A model generated the notes under the pieces. The model saw only the letters and a program-made list of their open reading frames with translations. It ran no database searches and was not told where the DNA came from. From contig JAYMGJ010000605.1 in assembly GCA_037178675.1 (NCBI GenBank), positions 1 through 15,600 on the forward strand: a DNA stretch of 15,600 nucleotides, in the 5' to 3' direction. Source of the stretch: Scleroderma bovista (lineage: Eukaryota; Basidiomycota; Agaricomycetes; Boletales; Sclerodermataceae). The position numbers and the translations under genes were made by a program. Shown piece by piece: positions 1 through 10,000 of this stretch (positions are counted from its first letter, which is position 1; each line of letters begins with the position of its first letter).

Positions 1-1207
1 GTTTGGTAACTCTTCCTTCCTTCGGGTGAAATCGGGCAGCTATTTCGCGGGCTGTTGTTACTATTTCATCGTAAGTATCAATATAATATTATCCAACAAG
101 AACTCACATTCATGCCGCGGCCCATTGAACCTTCCATTGTAGACATCCATCCTGGCCATACTGTAGACCAAATGCCACCATTCCTCTATGAACCTGTGAG
201 TTTACCGTATTCAATCCAAAGGCAAACTTACCCTCTGCAACATTTGGACAGGTTGCCCCATCCGATTCGGTTTCCCGCGCCTTTCCTTTCTCCAGCACTC
301 TACTATGGGTCCTTGGACTGGTGCCGATAACCCTTGGCCACAGGTCCTTCCGTGAAATTCCTTCCCTGTCAGTATCGCTATCGATAGTTGATTCAGGGTG
401 TGGCGACACCGACATGGATGATGGTGTGAGAGGCGAGAGGGGTGTTGATAAGGGGCGGAATATTTCTCGGGGTTTTTGGGGAGGTGGACTCCATCTACCA
501 CTGTCGTTGGACGTGTCGGTATCGATGGAGCATTCAGAGGGACTTTTGGGTACCAATAGAGGTGTCGATACGTCTCGTAATATAGTGTTGGGCGTGATAC
601 CGCGGGCGTGTGTGCTGGTTGGACTGGTGCTGTGTGCCAACTTCGAGGCACCCTGGATCATACACGGCCGGAGTTGTGGTGGAGACCAACCTGTGCTACT
701 CGTACTCACTGAAAAGATATTATGAGGTGTGATAAAGCCAATAAACGGAATACATACATGATGCACTCGGAGACTTGGTCGCAGCCGCGGTTATGGAATG
801 GCGGGGATGTGTCGGAGACCAGCTTGTGCTAATATCACTACCTGCAAACATGACATGCATTATGGAAAAGACAAAAGAATAAATACGTACCTGAATGCCT
901 CTGAGACCTTGGAGAAGGACTCGTGGAAATTTGTGTGTCCACTACCATCGCGGCAGCCGCGGTTGCTTGAATCCGCGGTGGAGACCCTCCAGTGCTATTA
1001 TTACTCGCTGCCACGCTCAGATTAGCAGTGCCAAACATCAACAGAGAGATACCAACTTCGTGGAACATTTCTGTTCGGAGGTATCCATCCTGGGCTACCG
1101 AATAAAGCTGATGGAAATAAATTTGCCAGTCGGTTTGAGCAGACTACAGACTTACCCGAGTGCGCTGTACCATCATCTATGAATCTCACATTCCTTTGCC
1201 CGCTCAT
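1..1207 (-). CDS. Spliced gene of unknown function, 5' part (7 exons, runs off left edge)
   Basis: Predicted exons, read on the minus strand: 1207-1156, 1107-1053, 1015-891, 841-758, 708-232, 185-108 and 60 to the window edge. Introns are 37-49 nt with donors GTAAGT, GTATCT, GTACGT, GTATGT, GTAAGT and GTGAGT and AG acceptors; the joined frame stays open for about 310 codons. The start is the ATG at 1207, the first in exon 1 and downstream of a TATA box. The protein is rich in Ser, Thr and Pro and carries a recurring Gly/Ser-Trp-Ser/Ile-Pro-Pro motif in exons 2, 3, 4 and twice in exon 5, so it looks largely disordered. The last exons (EEWWHLVYSMARMD, then AREIAARFHPKEGR) look more like a folded domain that continues outside the window. 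I do not recognise the family. Acceptor choices for introns 2 (1016) and 5 (186) were made to keep the frame open; the exact boundaries are inferred, the existence of a multi-exon gene is well supported. Confidence 0.72.
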
Positions 1208-2048
1208 GGTTTATTATAGATGGAACAAGAGAAGAGGTATTGCAATGGCTGGGATGGACAGGTCCGGATTAAATATATATTGAATAGACTGGCTTATATA
1301 ACACATTTCCCGCGGGCACAATGAGCTGTGTGATGTCATCGGTGGAATCTAGCCTGGAATGTATTTACAATGCGTCCACTATCCCATATTTACGGTGTAA
1401 CAGGGCATCATCCGCGGTAATTGTGTATAATATCAAGGACAATATCCCAAAATGTTATCGTCCAGGCAGATAGCTGGGTATATTATATGTATAATTGTAC
1501 GTATTTGAGGATTTTACTTATTCATAATTTGGTGGCCCTGGCAGTCAAATTCTACTATTTACCACGTGAGCCGCGGGCGTTACCTGCGCAGTGGACTCAG
1601 GTTGGACATGTTTAACTTCACATTGTTGATGGGATTTGGGCATTCACTCTTGGTGGAATTCCACAATTTGTCATTGTAATTTCAATAGTCTTAAGTATGT
1701 GTCATTTACCCTGCGGTAAATGGAAGCGCAAGTGTTTTAATCAAATTTATATATTCATGAGCCTCATTCTTTTCTATCAGGTTTATTAGTACAATACTGC
1801 GGAGGAATAATGTACAATCATTGGACATATTGATTTCCAGACATGTGACAGGCTTCTGGTACATTCTAGGCTAACAATGCTGACATGGCCGTCATTACCA
1901 CGCGGTGTGACGTACCGCTGTCCTGTTTGACACCGCGGCCGTACTAGACCCTTGATGACGTAACCATAATAAATATTCACCATCACCGGGAGGATTCCAC
2001 ACCGCGTCCGTGCTTGCCACCTCCAATCACCCTCTGTTTCACTCTGCC
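1208..2048. other. Divergent intergenic region between the two host genes
   Basis: About 840 bp between the start codons of two divergently oriented genes, so it should hold both promoters. It contains the TATA box at 1293-1300 (minus), a weaker TATA-like tract at 1966-1977 (plus, about 72 nt upstream of the ATG at 2049), and four CCGCGG palindromes (1310, 1412, 1571, 1933). A perfect 8-bp inverted repeat, CATTTACC / GGTAAATG with a 4-nt spacer, lies at 1703-1722. No ORF here is convincing. Confidence 0.5.
1293..1300 (-). promoter_or_regulatory. TATA box of the minus-strand gene starting at 1207
   Basis: The minus strand reads TATATAAG here, 86 nt upstream of the ATG at 1207, a distance that leaves room for a TSS about 30 nt downstream and a short leader. 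A second AT-rich tract (1268-1281) lies between it and the start codon. This is read from sequence only; no transcript evidence. Confidence 0.6.
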
Positions 2049-3935
2049 ATGTCTCCTCAGAATTTAACTACCCAAGTAGCCTCCACATCTGACCTTTCTG
2101 GTCTATTTGATACTCCTATGACGCCAGCCGAAATCATCGCGGATGCCACATCCATGATTATCACCACGGTCGCAACAATTAAGAAAACGAAAGATATGGC
2201 CTTGTGGATGCAGGTGCAGCGGGATGTATGGAATCAGTTGGTAAGTTGTCATTTTATACCGGTAGACCTTAGCTGATGCCTGCCAGAACCGCGTTAGAGC
2301 AGTAGTGGGAGACGTACCCCGCGGTTTGAGCATTCCAACTATGCTCATGGCCCTCGACCGGTACCTGGAGGATCCAAATGAGGGAATTACTGAGTGGCCA
2401 AAGTGGCCTGAAATTTTACAGTGCCCTCTGGAGAAGGTCACTGACCATCTGTGGTCCCACCACGGTCAGCCTTCTCCGGATGGTGGAGTGGTTCCAGCAG
2501 CAATGGAAGACACCCAGATGGATGGAGAGGAGGAAGTGACAGAGCTGGTGGATAAGGGGAAGGGAAGGGATGATGAGGTGAGTAATGATGAGGGTAGCTC
2601 GTCACAGGCAGCAGGGGGTGAGGAAGTAAGAGCAAGTCACTGCGGTCATGAGTGTGGGCAAACCCAGGGACGTAGCCAGTCCCGTCGCCCTCACAAATGT
2701 GTCAAGTCTGCTCCAATTGTCAACAGCAAGGAGGAACAGAACCCCACTGGTCATGGTTCCAACAAGACATTTGACCTTCAACACCCCCCACCAGACTTTC
2801 TGATCATTTCAGCTGTTGACTGGTGCAACTACTGTGCCCATCACCAGCTGCCCTGTGTGAGGAAAGAATATTGTGCCTGCTTCCAATGCAACAAATCGAA
2901 GCATGGGTGCAGCCTGGCATCAAAACAGGGGAGGTCTCAGTTGCGGTCCCATGCACCAACCAGGCAAGCCAATCGCAGGGTGTCTCCTCCATTGAAGACA
3001 GCACCACTGGCCCCTACACACATCAATCCTCCCCGTTTGACTCGCAAGCAGAAAGACCAGAGTCCTATTCCTGCAGATGACACCCCAAACCTGCGGTCTG
3101 CACCTCGTCCTCCTACACCTGGGCCATCAAGGGGCAGATGTGAAAGTGAGTCAGAATATTTTGTTGTTGCATTCTTCTGAAAGTCTAAACAGAGTTTGAT
3201 GGAGTGGTTATAGTCTGACCAAAATGGCTATCAAAATCATGTGACCGCGGTACAAGTGCTGAATGGAGTGAGCATGCCATGACCGCAACAACCAGTGCAT
3301 GTAGCAAATGTTTGCAGTTGAAAGAGGACTTGGGTGATGTCAATCGCCAACTCAATGCACAGGAGCTGGAAATGGATACCCTCCGCCAGCTTGTTGAAGG
3401 TTTGTGATCAAGTACACTCACTGCCCCTCCAGCGCCATTGCCCACCGCTGCCGTCCAAACGTCCACACCTGTGGACAGTCTTGTATTGGTTCCACGTGCG
3501 CCTTCACCTTCCCCCATCCCTGCATCCGCTGGGATCACCTCCGGGACCAACGCCCATATTCCCGACCAACAGGTTCCAGGTCATTCTCCATCTCACGTAC
3601 CTGCCTTGTTGGAGGGTGAGGGTTCCTCAGTGGTGGATCCACGTCCTGTCGATGTGCCAACAGATCTTCTCATCACCCTCTGGTGTCCAACCGGGGATGA
3701 TCCACACTCCCCGCGGTCGGCCAACTCCGGTGCTGATGAAGATTATGCGCCACCCCCTCGCCCCCTCCAGACCGATACCTTCTCAGACGCTACAATGGTC
3801 GTGGACACTCCTACACTCCCCCCTCCCACCATTGTGGTAACATCATCTGATGGGTCCTCGGCCCCGGGACCCCCCGGCGTGCTTGATGCATCGGTAGGTG
3901 ATGGGGTGGATACCCAAATGGACACAGCTGCATAA
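2049..3935 (+). CDS. Spliced gene with Zn2Cys6-like cysteine cluster and coiled coil, function unknown, possibly broken
   Basis: Exon 1 is 2049-2240 (ATG of MSPQNL); intron 2241-2286 (GTAAGT...CAG) is in phase 0; exon 2 is 2287-3145; intron 3146-3192 (GTGAGT...CAG) is in phase 1; exon 3 is 3193-3399; a short intron 3400-3432 joins exon 4, 3433-3935, ending in TAA. Residues 1-120 are mixed and helical-looking. Residues about 150-230 are acidic then basic and charged. Residues 244-272 form C-x2-C-x6-C-x7-C-x2-C-x6-C, the spacing of a fungal Zn2Cys6 binuclear cluster, but the first loop (AHHQLP) lacks the usual basic residues. Exon 3 encodes a CSKC pair and a heptad-like LKEDLGDVNRQLNAQ stretch; exon 4 is Pro/Ser/Thr/Asp-rich. 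Odd point: TGA at 3216-3218 is in frame, though the frame on both sides is continuous. It is either a premature stop or lies in an unseen intron (3204-3272 would keep the frame). The 33-nt last intron is unusually short. Family not recognised; DNA or RNA binding is only a guess from the cysteines. Confidence 0.62.
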
Positions 3936-5990
3936 TTTTTTGTTTACATCTTTTTTGTACCTTTTCTTTTTGAACCTTTGCTTTGCACGACCAAACAATT
4001 TCTTTTCCCCTTTTATGCATGTCTTATATCTACTTGTGTCCCTGTAGTACAGGAATGTCATGTAGGGTGATTGGCATATATAATTTGTGTGTTTCACTCC
4101 TAATGCAATGTACCCGGTGTGACTAATTTAACCACTTCTGTGACATATGAATCCACGGAATAACCGCGGCTTTTGCATGTCCAGCACCCCGGGAATTCAA
4201 AAATGAACCCTTTGTGGACCCCTGTTCTTCTCAATATAATTTATATATGTTTTAGACAATGTCTTCATGTTTCTGCTATATTAATTAGACCAATGTACAA
4301 CCCATTTGCTGTAGGTACTACGATCATCTGAATGAATGCTTATCTGGTCATCTGATAAGGTTGTATCTACCCAATGTCACCATGGTCAAATTTATGTAGT
4401 GCCCGAACTAGTATTCTACCAGAACAACCACAGTAGTCATATTTAATGGAACTGACCGCGGCACTTGCAATGCCCAACTGAATCCGACCAATCCATGATT
4501 AGTTCCCACCCAATGTTAAGTTGGCATATATATTTCTGTTGTGTTCATCTAGCATAGGTTTCTATCCCATCATTTTGAAGCATAGCAATTTGTTTGCTGT
4601 ATCCCTTTTTCTGTTGGTTGGTACTGTTCTCCTAGGACATGGAGTATATTGTATCACTAATGTGTCCTGATTTATATGTGTATGTTTCTCTCCAAATTTT
4701 TACTATGCTATTTATAACATAATATGTTGCTGTGTGGGTGTTCTAGTAGCCCCTACGGAAGTGACCGCGGTTTCAGTCATATACCGCGGCTCCTGTGTAC
4801 AGCAACATGCCACTGAGTAATTACCTGAGATATCTACATTACAATTTGTCAAGTTTACCATAATCCAATCAATATCAATCAGTGGTAATCACTGTGGTGA
4901 TTGGTATACTTTGCCACACCCCACCCCACACCCTGTGCTACCATTGTCGGGAACCATATCCGCCTGTAATTTGGTTCCGGCGGGTAATATACTAATATAT
5001 CCAACAAGATATCGTATCTAATTGGTCTAGATGTGCGTCTACCTGCTGTAGTATTCTATCATGCTTATTCGTATGCCGCGGTATGTCACCGACCCACCGC
5101 GGGTCTTACTGTAGTTATTATCCCACCTCATTGTGTTTCCTCTCTGTGGTATTTTACTAAACAAACAACATATTCTCTCCCACTGGCTACCCTTGGTATG
5201 GATTTAGCACATCTAATGTGTGACCGCGCGGGTCTTACTGTGCTGAGATATGTAGTATCCGCGGATGCCATTCTATTTATTACCCCCAGGGGGTTTTGTA
5301 GTATCGCCGAAAACAGTTTCCATCCCATTCAGTATTCCCTCTATCAATGTACTACACAAAACTCGCAGGCTGTCCCATTGCCCGCGGTCCTGCATACCCA
5401 GCGGTATCCCCTGTTTTGTGCTGATTCTATATAGCCCACCCCTATATGCCTTGATTACAATGCAATATAGGCCCATCAATTACCATAGATGATAGGCATG
5501 TCTGGGTCCAGCCCATTGATATGGTGATAACACATATTATGTACCCCCCATTAATATGCAGCACAATCTTTTCAGGGCTTGTTCGTATGATTCCATGACA
5601 ATATTTAATTTAATCCAATTACCCTTCCCTTAATTGACACCCTAGCCCATCATCATACATTGCAATAATATCCTAGTAGCTAGCCAACCCTTACCAACCG
5701 ATAACAACTCATCTGGGGCCCTCTGTCCGCTGGCCCGTCATACTCGGCCGATTTTCACCCTCGGGTGGCCGTGTAAGACGGCCTAAGTAGGTGCATGGGC
5801 TCTTAGATGAAAAAATTAGTGCTATACAAATGCAGAGGATAGGAACAGATTAATACCCATTCACCCCTGCCTGTGGACACCACCAAATTTGTCCACATAC
5901 TGGGTCAATCCAGTGTCAGTAGTATAGTAGCAATAACACATCAATACAAAAAAAAGAGCCATTAAAGCAAACATTTTTTTATTGTATCAA
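3936..5990. other. AT-rich intergenic region without a convincing gene
   Basis: Downstream of the plus-strand gene the sequence is AT-rich, and ORFs are short and compositionally random. Visible items: eight CCGCGG palindromes from 4164 to 5387; a 14-bp direct duplication GCGGGTCTTACTGT at 5099-5112 and 5228-5241; imperfect dyads such as the one around 4872-4901; and a GC-richer island at about 5715-5790 with a GGCCGTGTAAGACGGCC inverted repeat. No tRNA, intron-bearing frame or transposon end could be supported here. Confidence 0.5.
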
Positions 5991-6029
5991 GGTATGACGT
6001 AGACTAAATACTATACTAAATAAATGCGC

Positions 6030-6727
6030 TGCCGCCGTCATCGTGTGATTGTCAATGCGGGGTGGTGAATGGTAGTGGGTCAGTGTTGTTGCTATTGTCA
6101 CGTTGGTGGGCCAGTGTGGTGGTGGCCAGTGTCTCATGTTGTTGATGCCAGTGATGGTCATCGTCGACGCAGTTGAGTAGTGGTCATGTCATTGGCCATT
6201 GTCGTCGCATTGGTGGTTGACAACGCCGCTGTCATTGTCGTCAGTGTTGGTGGCCATGTCGACAACGTTGAGGGTGGGGTTGTCATTGTCGTCGCAGATG
6301 GTGGTGGGGTCATTGTTGTCATTGTCGTCAGTGGCCACGTCGACAACACAGGTGGTGGGGTGTCGTCGTTGTCACGTTGGTGGTGGCCATTGTCGTCCTC
6401 GACGCTGGTGGTGGAGCAGTGGTAGTGGGTGTCATCGTCTCGCACTTGCCGTCACTGTCCTTGTCCTTGTTGCATTGTCCTCGTCATCACCATCCATGTG
6501 GGTGTTGGTGATGGTGGGGTTGGGTGATTTGCTGGCAGTGGTGGCGTCGTCAACAGCTATGACACTGGGGCTGGTGTGGTCACCGTGGCATTGCCGTTGT
6601 CGACGATGACACTGGTTGTCGTCATCGCTGTGGGTGCTGCAGGTGGTCATTGTCAGTAGTGGTAGACGGGGTGCGAAGTACTTACCTTAGTGTACAGAAT
6701 GTGGGACTTAGAAAAAAAGTTGGAGTT
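6030..6727 (+). repeat. Degenerate GTN trinucleotide-type satellite, left arm
   Basis: From about 6030 to 6660 the plus strand is built largely of GTC, GTG, GTT and ATT triplets (for example GTCATTGTCGTC and GTGGTGG runs), with short recurring phrases such as GGCCA-GTCGACAAC at about 6252 and 6333. Open frames across it translate to low-complexity Val/Ser or Thr/Asp-rich peptides with no domain, so they are not called as genes. The last 70 bp (6661-6727) are less repetitive and lead into TTGGAGTTGTTGT, which abuts the retrotransposon. The strand bias is opposite to that of the satellite on the other side of the element. Confidence 0.75.
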
Positions 6728-6732
6728 GTTGT
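6728..6732. repeat. Target site duplication GTTGT, left copy
   Basis: GTTGT lies immediately left of the TG that opens the left LTR and is repeated at 12429-12433, directly after the CA that closes the right LTR. Five-base duplications are standard for Ty1/copia integration. Confidence 0.93.
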
Positions 6733-7020
6733 TGTTAAAGCAATACCTATGTACGTAGAGGAACTGCTACTCCAACTCACCTGTTGGGTGGAGTGCACAA
6801 CCAGAGATGGTAGCAATAGCTGGTTAAGAGCTGTTATATTATATAAGCAATGAACACTGTTTATGTACAACAAACATTGTGACACATGACTGTGACGCGT
6901 GACATGTGACACGTAACATCTACTCTAAAGAGGACTATTACTAAGTCTACACTAATATGGGTCGCAGTCTTGTGCGCACTTCGTCGACAGTTTACGCCGG
7001 GTGCACGTGCGACTTCAACA
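6733..7020 (-). repeat. 3' LTR (288 bp)
   Basis: Starts TGTTAAAGCAATACC and ends GTGCGACTTCAACA on the plus strand, matching 12154-12428 along its length. It is 13 bp longer than the other LTR because it holds three rather than two copies of a TGTGACRCRTGAC unit (6878-6917). Relative to the 5' LTR, its TATA-like tract is changed to TTATGTA at 6861-6867. Confidence 0.95.
6878..6917 (+). repeat. Three tandem 13-14 bp TGTGACRCRTGAC units in the 3' LTR
   Basis: Units 6878-6890, 6891-6903 and 6904-6917 share TGTGAC followed by ACATGAC, GCGTGAC or ACGTAAC. The 5' LTR has two units (12299-12311, 12312-12325). Since LTRs are identical at insertion, one unit was gained or lost afterwards. Confidence 0.8.
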
Positions 7021-7031
7021 CTCCCCCTCAC
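7021..7031 (-). promoter_or_regulatory. Polypurine tract for plus-strand priming
   Basis: The minus strand reads GTGAGGGGGAG, ending exactly at the TGTT that opens the 3' LTR in transcript orientation. This is the canonical position for the RNase H-resistant primer of retroelement plus-strand synthesis. Confidence 0.85.
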
Positions 7032-7066
7032 TGTGCTGCACATAGAGCACTTCAGCGAATAAGGCG

Positions 7067-10000
7067 CTAGATGCTGCCAGAGGGAAACTGTAAGCCTAGT
7101 TGAGCTCTGAACTTCGCGAATTTCTCGCGGGGTAAGTTCTTGGTGAGCAGATCGGCAGGATTCTCAGCACCATCAATGAAGAATAGTTCCACATTACCTT
7201 TCGCGACTGACTTGCGGATTCTGTGGTAGCGGATATCGATGTGCTTGGAGCGAGGCTCCGTTACAGGGTTGGATGCCATGAATATGGACCCCTGATTATC
7301 ACCGCAAATCAGGATAGCTTTCAGCTTATAGCCAAGCTCACCGAGCAAACTCCGAATCCAGGTGACTTGGTGAGCGCAATCGCTCAAAGCCATGTATTTG
7401 GCCTCAGTGGATGAGTACGCAATAGTTTTCTGCGCACGAGAAGTCCAACTGATCAAGCCATCTGCAAGCTTCAGGTAGAAACCTGTTTGCAAGAGGTGAG
7501 AGGTAGGGTCTGATCCCCAATCTGAGTCTGTGCATGCAATCAGGCCAGCACCGGATCCACCATTGTACACTAGGGAGTAATTAGGTGTACCAATGAAATA
7601 GCGACAGATATAAAGCGCTTTGGACAGGTGGTCCTGGGATGGGTTTTTGGCATGGCACGAGAGATGGGTGACTGCAAAGGCAATGTCGGGCCTAGTGCCC
7701 AACATAAGGTACAGAAGGGACCCAATAACTGTCTGGAAATGGGAGCGGAGTTCCGCATTAACAGGCTCTGTATTTTTGGCGGCATAGTAGCCAGCCGACA
7801 GTGGGGTGCTTGCAGACTTTGCATTGAGCATGCCGCAGCGTTCGATGACCTTTTGTAGGTACGCGCATTGGTCCAGGTGGATAGCACGACCTTTGCAAGT
7901 GATTCGCATTCAGAGGAACTCCTTAGGTTCTCCAAGGTCTCTGCACTCCCATTTGCACATGAACTGTGCTTTGATGGCATCAACAACAGCCTTGTTAGGG
8001 CTGCAGAATAGTGCATCGTCAACATAGATGATACCAATGATGATGTTGGTGCCTTTCTTCTTATAGAAGAAGATGCCTACTTCAGACTTAAGGCGCTCAA
8101 ACCTGAGCTCTTTGAGAGACTCATCGAGTGTGCGCCACCAAGCTAGGCCAGCCTGTTTGAGGCCATAGAGGGCACGCCAGAGGCGGAGCACTTTGCACTC
8201 TTGCCTGGGAACTGCAAACCCTTTGGGTTGTTCCATATAGATCTCTTCGTTGAGCTTGCCATACAAGTAGGCGCTCCGAACGTCAAGTCCAGTAATATAC
8301 CAGTTCTCAAGTGTGGCAAGTGCAAGCATGAGGCGCACTGTTTCAAAGCACACAACAGGTGAGAAGACCTGGTCGAAATCTAATCCCTCAACCTGGGAGA
8401 AGCCTTTCACTACTAAGCGGGCTTTCTTGTGGCCATCCGACTTGACGTCGAAGACCCATAGATTCTTTATGACCTTCCAGTCTCGGGGACGGTCAACTAG
8501 CTCAAAGACTTTGTGCTTTCACAGCACGTCGAGCTCTTCTTGGCAAGCAAGTCACCAGAGTTTCTGCTCAGCTTGGGGTAAGCGAGCGATGTCCTTGTAG
8601 GACCAGTTGCGGACACTCTCATATTGAGGCTTGCTGGTTGTGAGGGCTTTGCCCATCAGGAAACAGACTAGGTTTGCTCCCCCTTCCTCACACATCTTTT
8701 GCACATCTTCCTCACTGGGCGTTGCAGAGGTGTTGGGGAAACCACCAGGAACATGGTCTGGTGTGTCCGGTTGTGGGGGCCTAGGGGCCGAACCCACTGT
8801 TTCTTGCCATCGAGAGGCACTTTCAATATCCCAGAGTTGCTCGACAGGATGTCGCCGCTCACCATATACATTACCGGGGCACAATGGCGCTCTACGTTCA
8901 CATTGGGGGCAGGCAGGGATATTCACTGCGGGGGGTCGCGGCACATTCTGGCGGTGTTCAGCTTGGCCAGGGCGCTGCGGTGCCAGAGGTGGTGGGTTTC
9001 TCACCGGTGAAGGTGTTCTCAGTGCCGGTGGAGGCACTGGAGATAGCGTACGGGGAGGATTTATTTGGTTAGGCTCTTCCTCAGGAGCCTCAGGGTCCTC
9101 ATGCTTTGGATCGTCATCCTGCGCTTGGGGATGTGGGTAGCCATGGTCATGTTCCACATCATCATCACTGTCAATATCATCAGGGGAATTCCCTGGTCGA
9201 TCAGTGGCTGGTTTCGGATTTGCCCTTCCAAAAGGGATCTCAAGAGGTTCACACCTGTTCTTAGGGCAGCGAGGGAAATGACGCTCATCAAAGACAGTGT
9301 GGGCAGCAGTAAACACTGTATTGGTGGAGCGCATAAACAAGAAGTTGCGCTCATTGCCAGGGGCAACACCGACATAGGTCATAAGCTCCGACTTGGGAGC
9401 CATCTTATTTGCTCTAGCTGAGGCTGGGAGGTAGACAAAGGCTCCACAGCCAAATACACATAGGTGATCGATGTTAGGCATCTCCCCCTTGAGCATTTCA
9501 TGGGGGGTGCGCCATCGCAGGCGAGCTACCGGAGTACAGTTGTAAATGTGGGTTGCGTGAGCGAATGCAAATTCCCACCAGGAGTCAGGGATGCAGGCTT
9601 GATGCCGCATAGACTCAGCTTTATCCATGAGAGTGCACCCTAAACGCTTGGCGCAGCCATTCTGCATGGGGGTTCTTGGAGCACTTTGGTATATTTTAAT
9701 TCCTTTCTCAAGGAGTGCTCGATCAAACAGATCGGATTTATACTCTCTGCCGGCATCGGACATCCATCCAACGACGTGCATATCATGTTGGACTCGCACC
9801 ATTTCGAGGAAATCTTTGGCAGCCATAATCGCTGCAGCTTTGGAGTGAAGAGGCATAGTCCAGGCATGAGAAGTGTAGTCGTCGTAGAAGGTGATAACAT
9901 ATTTGAATTTCCAGTACAACGTAACTGGGAAGGATTTGAGATCAGAGTGCACCAGCTCGAAGGGCTTGGAGGCACGTCTTTCATTCTCTGGGAAAGCTCG

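Larger units (their letters stand above)
115..5387. repeat. Dispersed CCGCGG palindromes, 20 exact copies
   Basis: Exact copies start at 115, 600, 785, 957, 973, 1310, 1412, 1571, 1933, 2319, 3245, 3711, 4164, 4456, 4765, 4784, 5076, 5097, 5259 and 5382. Near matches (CGCGG or ACCGCG cores) occur at about 949, 1901, 2002, 2137, 2288 and 5224. At equal base frequencies about one copy would be expected in 5.4 kb, and this DNA is AT-rich and CpG-poor. None was found in 5388-15600. Copies lie in exons of both genes (in all three reading frames) and in intergenic DNA, so the signal is at the DNA level. The preceding bases are often TGA or A (TGACCGCGG at 3242, 4453 and 4762). Confidence 0.85.

Noticed and set aside
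194..231. 38-nt intron ending CACAG for the minus-strand gene
   Set aside because: This acceptor puts a TAG in frame three codons into the next exon; the TAG acceptor at 187-186 (46-nt intron) keeps the frame open through two more exons.
5033..5434. 133-codon plus-strand ORF in the intergenic region
   Set aside because: No motif, no splice context, average composition of the surrounding AT-rich DNA, and it overlaps several CCGCGG sites and a 14-bp duplication; equally long frames overlap it on the other strand.
6158..6609. Overlapping ORFs on both strands at 6158-6609
   Set aside because: Low-complexity translation of the GTN satellite in every frame, without any domain.
7910..8554. TGA read as an amino acid (codon reassignment)
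   Set aside because: Nuclear genes of fungi use TGA as stop, and other lesions (shortened gag, lost integrase Glu) show the element is decayed.
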